From Streptomyces clavifer (GTDB lineage Bacteria > Actinomycetota > Actinomycetes > Streptomycetales > Streptomycetaceae), in NCBI GenBank assembly GCA_014651175.1, contig BMWJ01000002.1, positions 620,001 through 684,000 of the forward strand: a stretch of DNA of 64,000 nt, read 5' to 3'. The notes below the pieces were generated by a model. It made no database searches. It was not told where the DNA came from and worked only from the letters and a program-made list of their open reading frames with translations. The translations under genes and the position numbers were made by a program. The stretch's first letter is position 1. Every line of letters begins with the position of its first letter. Below are positions 43,170-50,599 of the stretch, piece after piece.

Positions 43170-44552
43170 ATGGCGGCGGAACGACTGGTGGTCATCGGGG
43201 GCGACGCGGCGGGAATGTCCGCCGCGTCGCAGGCCCGCAGGCTCAAGGGGCCGGCCGAGCTGGAGATCGTCGCCTTCGAGCGCGGCCACTTCACCTCGTA
43301 CTCCGCCTGCGGCATCCCGTACTGGGTGAGCGGCGACGTCGAGAAGCGCGACGACCTGATCGCCCGTACGCCCCAGGAGCACCGGGCCCGCTCCATCGAC
43401 CTGCGCACCCGCACCGAGGTGACGGAGATCGATGTCGCCGGGCAGCGGGTGCGGGCGCTGGACCGGGACAGCGGCGAGACGTACTGGACTGGCTTCGACA
43501 AGCTGGTGATCGCCACGGGGGCCCGTCCGGTCCGGCCCGGACTGCCCGGGATGGACGCCCCCGGGGTGCACGGGGTGCAGACGCTGGGCGACGGCCAGGC
43601 ACTCCTGGACTCGCTGGACCGGGCGGAGGGGCGCCGGGCGGTGGTGGTCGGCGCGGGCTACATCGGCGTCGAGATGGCCGAGGCGATGCTGAAGCGCGGC
43701 TTCGAGGTGACGGTCCTGAACCGCGGGGCCCAGCCCATGGCGACGCTCGACCCGGACATGGGCCGCCTCGTCCACGACGCGATGGACGGGCTGGGCATCA
43801 CCACGGTGAACGGCGCCGCGGTCACCCGCATCCACACCGGCCCGGACGGCCGGGTCACCGGGGTCGCCACGGACGACGGGAGCCACCCGGCGGACGTGGT
43901 GGTGCTCGGTATCGGTGTCGAGCCGGAGACCGCCCTGGCCCGGGCGGCCGGCCTGCCGCTCGGCCCGCACGGCGGGCTGCTGACCGATCTGTCGATGCGG
44001 GTCGTGGGCCACGGCAACATCTGGGCGGGCGGCGACTGCGTCGAGGTCCTGGACCTCGTGGCGGGCCGCACCCGCCACATCGCGCTGGGCACCCACGCCA
44101 ACAAGCACGGCCAGATCATCGGGGCCAACGTGGGCGGCGGCTACGGCACCTTCCCGGGCGTGGTCGGTACGGCGGTGAGCAAGGTCTGCGACCTGGAGAT
44201 CGCCAGGACCGGGCTGCGCGAGAAGGACGCGCGGGCGGTCGGTCTGCGGTACGTCACGGCGACGATCGAGTCCACCGGACGGGCCGGCTACTACCCGGGA
44301 GCGCAGCCGATGACGGTGAAGATGATCGCCGAGTACCGCACGGGCCGGCTCCTCGGCGTGCAGATCGTGGGCCGCGACGGGGCGGCCAAGCGCGTGGACG
44401 TCGCGGCGGTGGCCCTCACCGCCGGGATGACGGTGGAGGCGATGACCGCGCTCGACCTCGGCTACGCCCCGCCGTTCTCCCCGGTCTGGGACCCGGTCCT
44501 GGTGGCGGCCCGCAAGACGGTGGCAGCGGTGCGGGAGGCGGGCACGGCCTGA
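43170..44552 (+). CDS. CoA-disulfide-reductase-like FAD/NAD oxidoreductase
   Basis: 460 residues. The FAD motif VVIGGDAAGMSAASQARRLK (about 6-25) is followed by the single redox cysteine in SYSACGIPYWVSG near 48, the CoA-disulfide reductase/NADH-oxidase pattern. The NADH motif is VVVGAGYIGVEMAEAM near 156. The C-terminal dimerisation half has IWAGGDCVEV and ALDLGYAPPFSPVWDP. Likely substrates are CoA disulfide, persulfide or peroxide; sequence alone does not decide. The start is ATG at 43170; TAGCGT at 43129-43134 is a plausible -10. Confidence 0.9.
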   Translation: MAAERLVVIGGDAAGMSAASQARRLKGPAELEIVAFERGHFTSYSACGIPYWVSGDVEKRDDLIARTPQEHRARSIDLRTRTEVTEIDVAGQRVRALDRDSGETYWTGFDKLVIATGARPVRPGLPGMDAPGVHGVQTLGDGQALLDSLDRAEGRRAVVVGAGYIGVEMAEAMLKRGFEVTVLNRGAQPMATLDPDMGRLVHDAMDGLGITTVNGAAVTRIHTGPDGRVTGVATDDGSHPADVVVLGIGVEPETALARAAGLPLGPHGGLLTDLSMRVVGHGNIWAGGDCVEVLDLVAGRTRHIALGTHANKHGQIIGANVGGGYGTFPGVVGTAVSKVCDLEIARTGLREKDARAVGLRYVTATIESTGRAGYYPGAQPMTVKMIAEYRTGRLLGVQIVGRDGAAKRVDVAAVALTAGMTVEAMTALDLGYAPPFSPVWDPVLVAARKTVAAVREAGTA

Positions 44553-44609
44553 TCCGCGGACGGGCCCGGCCGCGGCCCCTCGTGGGCCGCCGTCGGTCCG
44601 GTGTGCGCC

Positions 44610-44645
44610 GGTGCCGCGCCCGGGTCGGGAACCCGCCGCGGCACC
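44610..44645. terminator. Hairpin between convergent genes
   Basis: Outer stem GGTGCCGCG (44610-44618) with CGCGGCACC (44637-44645), inner stem CGGGT with ACCCG, between the flavoprotein gene and hemE. Confidence 0.65.
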
Positions 44646-44653
44646 GCGCCCGC

Positions 44654-45724
44654 TCAGCGCGCCGTCTGCTCGTGGACGTACTCCACGAGCCGGGTCAGCG
44701 CGTCCGGGTCCGTCGTGGGCATGACCCCGTGGCCCAGGTTGAAGATGTGGCCCTCGAGACCGGCGGCCGCGTCCAGCACCTCGCGGGCCTTGGCCTCCAC
44801 CGCCTCCGTGGGTGCGAACAGCACCGCCGGGTCGAGGTTGCCCTGGACCGCCTTGCCGGGGCCGACCCGGCGGGCGCCCTCGTCCATCGGGACCCGCCAG
44901 TCGACGCCGACGACGTCCGCGCCGGCCTCGCCCATGAGGCCGAGCAGCTCGCCGGTGCCGGTGCCGAAGTGGATGCGCGGGACGCCGTACGACGCGACGG
45001 CGTCGAACACCTTCACGGAGGCGGGCATCACGGAGCGGCGGTAGTCGGCGGGGGCCAGTGCGCCCACCCAGGAGTCGAAGAGCTGGACCGCCGAGGCGCC
45101 CGCCTCGATCTGGACCTTCAGGAACGCCCCGGTGATCGCCGCGAGCCGGTCGAGCAGGTCGGCCCAGAGCTCCGGGTCGCCGTACATCATGGCCTTCGTG
45201 CGCTCGTGGTTGCGGGACGGACCGCCCTCGACCAGGTAGCTCGCGAGAGTGAACGGCGCCCCGGCGAAACCGATCAGCGGGGTGGCACCCAGCTCGGCGG
45301 TGAGCATGCCCATGGCCTCGGTGACGTACGGGACGTCCTCGGGCGTGAGGTCGCGCAGCCGGGCGAGGTCGGCGCGGGTGCGGATCGGCTCGGCGATCAC
45401 CGGGCCGATGCCGGGCTTGATGTCGAGGTCGATACCGATGGCCTTGAGCGGCACGACGATGTCGCTGAAGTAGATCGCGGCGTCGACCTTGTGGCGGCGT
45501 ACGGGCTGCAGGGTGATCTCGGTGACGAGCTCCGGCATCATGCAGGAGTCGAGCATCGCGATGCCTTCGCGGACCTTCAGGTACTCGGGGAGTGACCGCC
45601 CCGCCTGACGCATGAACCACACCGGGGTGTGCGGCACGGGCTCACGCCGGCACGCCTTGAGGAAGGCCGACTCGTGGGGGGCGGATGTCGTCTGCAGGCC
45701 CGAGGGGCTGTCGTTGGCACTCAC
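44654..45724 (-). CDS. hemE: Uroporphyrinogen decarboxylase
   Basis: Converts uroporphyrinogen III to coproporphyrinogen III, the branch-point supply for hemY-hemQ. 356 residues from GTG at 45724; an earlier frame start at 45745 is possible. The signature is [18 protein letters not shown] near 37-54, then the [20 protein letters not shown] strand-helix, [15 protein letters not shown] near 150 and [14 protein letters not shown] near the end. Divergent from DUF3000 and separated from the other heme genes by 2.6 kb. Confidence 0.96.
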   Translation of the reverse strand: MSANDSPSGLQTTSAPHESAFLKACRREPVPHTPVWFMRQAGRSLPEYLKVREGIAMLDSCMMPELVTEITLQPVRRHKVDAAIYFSDIVVPLKAIGIDLDIKPGIGPVIAEPIRTRADLARLRDLTPEDVPYVTEAMGMLTAELGATPLIGFAGAPFTLASYLVEGGPSRNHERTKAMMYGDPELWADLLDRLAAITGAFLKVQIEAGASAVQLFDSWVGALAPADYRRSVMPASVKVFDAVASYGVPRIHFGTGTGELLGLMGEAGADVVGVDWRVPMDEGARRVGPGKAVQGNLDPAVLFAPTEAVEAKAREVLDAAAGLEGHIFNLGHGVMPTTDPDALTRLVEYVHEQTAR

Positions 45725-45803
45725 ACACGGAATCTTCGCACGCATGCGGAACGAGCCGGACCCCGCCTGGGTGTCCCTCCCTGCGCGAGGCTCCGGTTCC
45801 GCC

Positions 45804-45809
45804 TACTCT
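45804..45809 (+). promoter_or_regulatory. Probable -10 element of the DUF3000 gene
   Basis: TACTCT (TANNNT) ends 7 nt before ATG 45817, with no Shine-Dalgarno sequence, consistent with a leaderless transcript. Confidence 0.45.
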
Positions 45810-45816
45810 TCCCGGC

Positions 45817-46476
45817 ATGGCTCCGGCTCAGGGACAATTCTCCGATCACTCCGATGGCGCCGACACCGAAGGGGGCGGTGGGGACGATCCGGTCCCGCCC
45901 GCCTTCCGGTCGGCGGTCGACGCGCTGCGCTCCGCCCACCTGCGCCCCGAACTGGAGGTCGAGTCCACACGGCCGCCCCAGCGTCTCGCTCCGCACGCGT
46001 ACGCCCTGGAGGCCGCGGTCGTGGACGGCGAGGAGGACCTCGCCGACGGCCGCCTCGTGCTCCTGCACGACCCGTCCGGGCACGAGGCCTGGCAGGGCAG
46101 CTTCCGCCTCGTGACGCTGGTCCGGGCCGAACTGGAACCGGAGATGGCGGCCGACCCGCTGCTGCCCGAGGTGTGCTGGTCCTGGCTGACGGGCGCGCTG
46201 GACGCGCGGGGACTGTCGTACGGGGAGGCGGGCGGCACGGTGACGCGCGCCGGGTCGCACTACTTCGGCGCGCTGGCCGAGCGGCGTCCGGCGACGCAGA
46301 TCGAGATCCGGGCCTCCTGGACGCCGCGCGAGGGGCGCGGAGGAGCGCCGGACACGGCGGCGCACCTGGCGGCGTGGGGCGACCTGCTCTGCCAGCTCGC
46401 CGGTCTGCCGCCGTCGGACACGGCCGACGCGGCGGTCGTGTCACTGCCCCAGCGGCGCGGCCCCCAGAAGCCCTGA
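45817..46476 (+). CDS. DUF3000 protein
   Basis: 219 residues, a conserved actinobacterial family. Recognisable parts are VPPAFRSAVDALRSAHLRPE (about 26-45), VESTRPPQRLAPHAYALEAA, GRLVLLHDPSGHEAWQGSFR and the C-terminal WASGDLL-like AAWGDLLCQLAGLPP. The function is unknown. In many actinobacteria it lies beside rnd and hemE, as here. The unit ends at a U-tailed terminator (46495-46528). Confidence 0.92.
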   Translation: MAPAQGQFSDHSDGADTEGGGGDDPVPPAFRSAVDALRSAHLRPELEVESTRPPQRLAPHAYALEAAVVDGEEDLADGRLVLLHDPSGHEAWQGSFRLVTLVRAELEPEMAADPLLPEVCWSWLTGALDARGLSYGEAGGTVTRAGSHYFGALAERRPATQIEIRASWTPREGRGGAPDTAAHLAAWGDLLCQLAGLPPSDTADAAVVSLPQRRGPQKP

Positions 46477-46494
46477 CGCTGCGTCACCTTCGGG

Positions 46495-46528
46495 AGAGAG
46501 CCGGTCGCACACGCACCGGCTCTCTTTT
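46495..46528 (+). terminator. Intrinsic terminator after DUF3000
   Basis: Perfect 11-bp stem (46495-46505 and 46515-46525), 9-nt loop, followed by a short U-run. Confidence 0.88.
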
Positions 46529-46590
46529 CGTACAATCGATCGCGCGTCCTATTTGCCCGAATTGTTACTCACTAAATCGTGATCTTCCCC

Positions 46591-46618
46591 TAAAGGAGGA
46601 CGCGCCTGCTGCCGAAGA
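46591..46618 (+). promoter_or_regulatory. Candidate sigma-WhiG promoter of whiI
   Basis: TAAA at 46591-46594, a 16-nt spacer, then GCCGAAGA at 46611-46618, matching 6 of 8 bases of the FliA/WhiG -10 GCCGATAA. The AAAGGAGG inside it looks like a ribosome site but has no start codon at the right distance. whiI is a known WhiG target in S. coelicolor. Transcription would start near 46628, giving a leader of about 70 nt. Confidence 0.72.
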
Positions 46619-46697
46619 GGTCAATGACCCTTCAAGCACGGTTCGCCCCGGCTTCATCCCCGAGCCGGCCCGTACCGCCACTCCCCCAGGAGGCCTG

Positions 46698-47360
46698 GTG
46701 TCCGTTCTCCTCGAGCAGCCCGCAAGCCTGGTCGCCTACCGCCCGAACAAGCCGACGGCCATGGTCGTCGTGGCCGACCCGCGCGTCCGTTCCACCGTCA
46801 CCCGCCATCTGTGGGCACTCGGAGTTCGTGACGTCATCGAGGCGTCGTCCATCGCGGAGGCCCGTCCCCGCGTCGGCAACCCGCGCGACATCTGCGTAGC
46901 CGACGTCCACCTGCCCGACGGTTCCGGGCTGACCCTTCTGTCCGAGACCCGAGCCGCCGGCTGGCCGAACGGCCTCGCCCTCTCCGCCGCCGATGACATC
47001 GGCGCGGTTCGCAACGCCCTCGCGGGCGGCGTGAAGGGCTATGTGGTCACCGGCACCCGTACCAACATCGGCCACCCCTCCCGCCCCGGCGTCGCCCCCA
47101 TCGGCGCCAACGCGGCCCGTATGCACCGCAGGCCTCCCGGTTCCCCGAGCCACCCGGGCGGCTACCGCGAACTGTCCGGCCGTGAGGTGGAGGTGCTCCG
47201 CCTGGTCGCCGAAGGCCAGTCCAACAAGGCCATCGGCGTCTCGATGGGCCTCTCCGCACTCACCGTCAAGAGCCACCTCGCCCGCATCGCCCGCAAGCTC
47301 GGCACCGGAGACCGCGCCGGCATGGTCGCCGTGGCCCTGCGGACGGGCATCATCCACTGA
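46698..47360 (+). CDS. whiI: Sporulation response regulator WhiI
   Basis: Orphan response regulator needed for septation and spore maturation in aerial hyphae; it pairs with BldM in S. coelicolor/venezuelae. 220 residues. The receiver domain (about 20-125) retains the Asp of CVADVHLPDGSG and the Lys of GVKGYVV, but the N-terminal acidic pair is reduced to one Asp (VVVADPRV), so phosphorylation is doubtful. The linker 130-155 is Pro/Arg-rich. The NarL/LuxR helix-turn-helix spans about 160-215 (ELSGREVEVLRLVAEGQSNK, ALTVKSHLARIARKLG). GTG at 46698 follows AGGAGG. Confidence 0.95.
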   Translation: MSVLLEQPASLVAYRPNKPTAMVVVADPRVRSTVTRHLWALGVRDVIEASSIAEARPRVGNPRDICVADVHLPDGSGLTLLSETRAAGWPNGLALSAADDIGAVRNALAGGVKGYVVTGTRTNIGHPSRPGVAPIGANAARMHRRPPGSPSHPGGYRELSGREVEVLRLVAEGQSNKAIGVSMGLSALTVKSHLARIARKLGTGDRAGMVAVALRTGIIH

Positions 47361-47416
47361 CCGCCACTCCCGCGCCGGTACGTGCAGCGATGCGTACCCG
47401 GCCGGTTTACGTGCAT

Positions 47417-47454
47417 CGGCACCCGTCGACGGAACGTTCCGTCGACGGGTGCCG
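47417..47454. terminator. Perfect 38-bp palindrome, whiI terminator
   Basis: 19-bp arms with no spacer, centre between 47435 and 47436, 57 bp after the whiI stop and 25 bp before rnd. Probably a hairpin terminator or processing site; it could also be an operator for the rnd promoter. Confidence 0.6.
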
Positions 47455-47465
47455 CACATACACAG

Positions 47466-47471
47466 ATACCC
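47466..47471 (+). promoter_or_regulatory. Probable -10 element of rnd
   Basis: TACCCT (TANNNT) ends 7 nt before GTG 47479, with no ribosome site, consistent with a leaderless transcript. Confidence 0.45.
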
Positions 47472-47478
47472 TTGGCAT

Positions 47479-48756
47479 GTGACCGACGCCCAAGAGACCG
47501 CAGCAGACACCTCACTGCGAACCACCGGGGGCGCTCCCCCGGACGACGTCGCCCCGGCGCCGATCCCCTTGCTCGAACCGCGCGAGGGCATTCCCCCGGT
47601 GGTGGCGACCGACGACGCGCTGGCCCAGGTGATCGCGGCCTTCGCCGCGGGCACCGGCCCCGTCGCCGTCGACGCCGAGCGCGCGTCCGGCTATCGCTAC
47701 GGGCAGCGCGCCTACCTCGTGCAGCTGCGCCGCGAGGGCGCGGGCAGTGCGCTGATCGACCCGGTCGGCTGCCCGGACCTCTCGGGACTGGGCGAGGCCC
47801 TCACCGGCAGCGAGTGGATCCTGCACGCCGCCACCCAGGACCTGCCCTGTCTGCGCGACATAGGCATGATCCCGACCTCGCCCTTCGACACGGAGCTCGC
47901 CGGACGGCTGGCGGGATTCCCGCGGGTCGGCCTCGGAGCCATAGTGGAGAACGTCCTCGGATACGCCCTGGAGAAGGGCCATTCCGCAGTCGACTGGTCC
48001 ACCCGTCCGCTCCCCGAGCCCTGGCTGCGCTACGCCGCGCTCGACGTCGAACTGCTGGTCGACCTGCGCAACGCCCTGGAGGAGGAGCTCGACCGGCAGG
48101 GCAAGCTGGAGTGGGCTCTGGAGGAGTTCGACGCGATCGCCTCGGCACCGCCCGCCCCTCCGCGCAAGGACCCCTGGCGCCGCACCTCGGGCATGCACAA
48201 GGTGCGCCGCCGCCGTCAGATCGCTGTCGTGCGGGAGCTGTGGACCGCCCGCGACCAGGTCGCACAGCGCCGTGACATCTCGCCCGGCAAGGTGCTCGGC
48301 GACGCCGCGATCATCGAGGCCGCCCTGGCCCTCCCGGTGAACGTGCAGGCCCTCACCGCGCTGCCCGGCTTCGGCCACCGGATGGGGCGCCGTCAGCTGG
48401 AGCAGTGGCAGGCGGCTGTCGACCGGGCCAAGGAGCTTCCCGAATCGGAGCTCCCGCAGCCGGGGCAGCAGCCCGCCGGACCGCCTCCGCCGCGCTCGTG
48501 GGCGGACAAGGACCCGGCCGCCGCGGCCCGCCTGTCGGCGGCCCGTACCGCGGTGTCGGAGCTCGCGGAGAGGCTGCGCATGCCTCAGGAGAACCTGATC
48601 ACCCCCGACACCGTGCGCCGGCTCTGCTGGGAGCCGCCGCGGATCCTGACGCCGGACGGGGTCGAGAGCGCGCTCGCCGGATACGGCGCCCGCCGCTGGC
48701 AGATCGAGCAGGTCGGCCCGTTGCTCCTGCGGGCCCTGGACACCACCGGCGCCTGA
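47479..48756 (+). CDS. rnd: Ribonuclease D (HRDC-domain 3'-5' exonuclease)
   Basis: 425 residues. The DEDD exonuclease domain lies at about 40-215: motif I GPVAVDAERASGYRYGQRAY (Asp-Ala-Glu), motif II with ILHAATQDLPCL near 117, and motif III YAALDVELLVDLRN near 178-191. An HRDC domain lies at about 225-310 (RQIAVVRELWTARDQVAQRR) and a second HRDC-like region at the C-terminus. It trims the 3' ends of tRNA precursors and other stable RNAs. It follows whiI but has its own -10 and a palindrome between. Confidence 0.93.
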   Translation: MTDAQETAADTSLRTTGGAPPDDVAPAPIPLLEPREGIPPVVATDDALAQVIAAFAAGTGPVAVDAERASGYRYGQRAYLVQLRREGAGSALIDPVGCPDLSGLGEALTGSEWILHAATQDLPCLRDIGMIPTSPFDTELAGRLAGFPRVGLGAIVENVLGYALEKGHSAVDWSTRPLPEPWLRYAALDVELLVDLRNALEEELDRQGKLEWALEEFDAIASAPPAPPRKDPWRRTSGMHKVRRRRQIAVVRELWTARDQVAQRRDISPGKVLGDAAIIEAALALPVNVQALTALPGFGHRMGRRQLEQWQAAVDRAKELPESELPQPGQQPAGPPPPRSWADKDPAAAARLSAARTAVSELAERLRMPQENLITPDTVRRLCWEPPRILTPDGVESALAGYGARRWQIEQVGPLLLRALDTTGA

Positions 48757-49378
48757 CCGCACGCGGACGCCGGGAGCGGTGGCAGGTACGGGCCTCCCGC
48801 GCCCTGCGGAGGATCCGCGACCGGAGCGGCACCCCGTGTCCGCCGGTCCTGCGCGGCGCGCGGCGCCTCCAAGCGGGTGAGGACGGAGCAGTGCCGGCGC
48901 CACCCCCGAGGCGGACGTCCCGGAGGTCTCCCCCACTCGACGACGGTTGGTCCGTCCGTCGGCGAGGAGCGAAATCGCGCCAGGTTGTGCGCACTGCCGC
49001 CGCCCGCGGACGGGGGCGGCGGGCGACCGTCCGCACGGCTCTCGCGGCTGTCGCCCAGGTCCCCGGGGACGGACGTCCGCTGTCCGTCGACGCGGCGCCC
49101 GTGGCCCCCCGTCGCCGCGCGCGAGCACGGTCCGGCACCGCGGGGCGGCCGAAAGCGGGGCGGCGCCGGTTCACCGACGAGGTGGTCCGGTCCGCGCACC
49201 CGATCGCCGCGGACAGGGTGCGGGACGGGCCCGTGCGGGCAGTCTGTGACGTGTGACCTTCGCCGCTCCGCCCACAGGGGGTGGGCAGTCTGGTTACCCG
49301 CAAGTAGCATGTGGGGGGCGGCGCGCTCCCGGGCGCGCCCCGCAGCAGTGCCATCCCGCACCCTGGAGGAGAGCCACC
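48757..49378. other. 622-bp intergenic region without recognised gene
   Basis: Very G+C-rich. Open frames on both strands here have Arg/Pro/Gly-rich shadow composition and no ribosome site. The last 90 bp hold the inverted repeat and probable fadA promoter; nothing else was found. Confidence 0.5.
49293..49308. promoter_or_regulatory. Imperfect inverted repeat upstream of fadA
   Basis: GTTACCCGCAAGTAGC, near-palindromic, 71 bp before the fadA start. The position and the TTAC/GTAG arms suit a TetR- or GntR-type fatty-acid regulator; it may overlap a -10 (TAGCAT). Confidence 0.35.
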
Positions 49379-50599
49379 GTGCCTCGTACCATCCGGGACG
49401 TCGTCTTCGTCGACGGCGTCCGCACCCCGTTCGGCAAAGCGGGCCCGAAGGGCATCTACCACGAGACCCGCGCCGACGATCTCGTCGTGAAGGCCATCCG
49501 GGAGCTGCTGCGCCGCAACCCGGACCTGGACCCCGCCAAGATCGACGAGGTCGCCATCGCCGCGACCACGCAGATCGGCGACCAGGGCCTCACGCTCGGC
49601 CGCACCGCCGGAATCCTGGCCGGTCTGCCGCAGTCGGTCCCCGGCTACTCCATCGACCGCATGTGCGCGGGCGCCCTGACCGCCGTCACGGCGACGGCCG
49701 GCTCCATCGCGTTCGGCGCGTACGACGTCGTCGTCGCCGGTGGTGTCGAGCACATGGGCCGCCACCCGATGGGCGAGGGCGTGGACCCGAACCCGCGCTT
49801 CGTGTCGGAGAAGCTGGTCGACGAGTCCGCCCTGTTCATGGGCATGACCGCGGAGAACCTGCACGACAGGTACCCCACGATCACCAAGCAGCGCGCCGAC
49901 GAGTACGCGGTGCGTTCGCAGGAGAAGGCCGCGAAGGCGTACGCCAACGGCAAGATCCAGCAGGACCTGGTGCCGGTCTCCGTGCGCCGCACCAACGCGG
50001 AGGCCGGGGAGACGGGCTGGGGCCTGGTCACCGCCGACGAGCCGATGCGTCCGGGCACCACGATGGAGTCCCTGGCCGGTCTGAAGACCCCGTTCCGCGC
50101 CCACGGCCGCGTGACGGCCGGTAACGCGGCGGGTCTCAACGACGGCGCCACCGCCTCGCTGCTCGCCGCCGAGGACGTCGCCCGCGAGCTGGGCCTCCCG
50201 GTCAAGATGCGCCTCGTGTCGTACGCCTTCGCGGGCGTCGAGCCGGAGGTCATGGGCTACGGCCCGATCCCGGCGACGGAGAAGGCCCTGTCCAAGGCCG
50301 GCCTCTCCATCTCCGACATCGGTCTCTTCGAGATCAACGAGGCCTTCGCCGTGCAGGTGCTCGCCTTCCTGGAGCACTACGGCATCGCCGACGACGACGC
50401 GCGCGTCAACCAGTACGGCGGCGCGATCGCCTACGGCCACCCGCTGGCCTCCTCCGGCGTCCGCCTGATGACTCAGCTGGCCCGCCAGTTCGAGGAGCAG
50501 CCGGAGGTCCGCTACGGCCTGACGACGATGTGCGTCGGCTTCGGCATGGGCGCCACGGTCGTCTGGGAGAACCCGAATTTCGACGGAGGCAACAAGTGA
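49379..50599 (+). CDS. fadA: Acetyl-CoA acyltransferase (beta-ketothiolase)
   Basis: Cleaves 3-ketoacyl-CoA in fatty-acid beta-oxidation; 406 residues. The acyl-accepting Cys is in SIDRMCAGALTAV near 96, followed by the NEAFAVQV loop near 320, the YGGAIAYGHPLASSG His near 350 and the proton-donor Cys in LTTMCVGFGMGAT near 384. GTG at 49379 follows GGAGGAG. The stop overlaps the next start as GTGA, giving the usual two-subunit trifunctional complex. Confidence 0.95.
   Translation: MPRTIRDVVFVDGVRTPFGKAGPKGIYHETRADDLVVKAIRELLRRNPDLDPAKIDEVAIAATTQIGDQGLTLGRTAGILAGLPQSVPGYSIDRMCAGALTAVTATAGSIAFGAYDVVVAGGVEHMGRHPMGEGVDPNPRFVSEKLVDESALFMGMTAENLHDRYPTITKQRADEYAVRSQEKAAKAYANGKIQQDLVPVSVRRTNAEAGETGWGLVTADEPMRPGTTMESLAGLKTPFRAHGRVTAGNAAGLNDGATASLLAAEDVARELGLPVKMRLVSYAFAGVEPEVMGYGPIPATEKALSKAGLSISDIGLFEINEAFAVQVLAFLEHYGIADDDARVNQYGGAIAYGHPLASSGVRLMTQLARQFEEQPEVRYGLTTMCVGFGMGATVVWENPNFDGGNK

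Noticed and set aside
41442-45620. 1392-codon minus-strand open frame across hemY, DUF4349, the flavoprotein gene and hemE
   Set aside because: It overlaps four recognised genes in other frames or strands and has no family similarity of its own.
46624-46899. 91-codon upstream open frame overlapping the whiI start
   Set aside because: ATG 46624 would lie at or before the predicted transcription start, the product is Ser/Pro/Arg shadow sequence, and whiI uses another frame.
48757-49378. Possible gene in the rnd-fadA gap
   Set aside because: All frames are Arg/Gly/Pro-rich without a ribosome site or recognisable motif.
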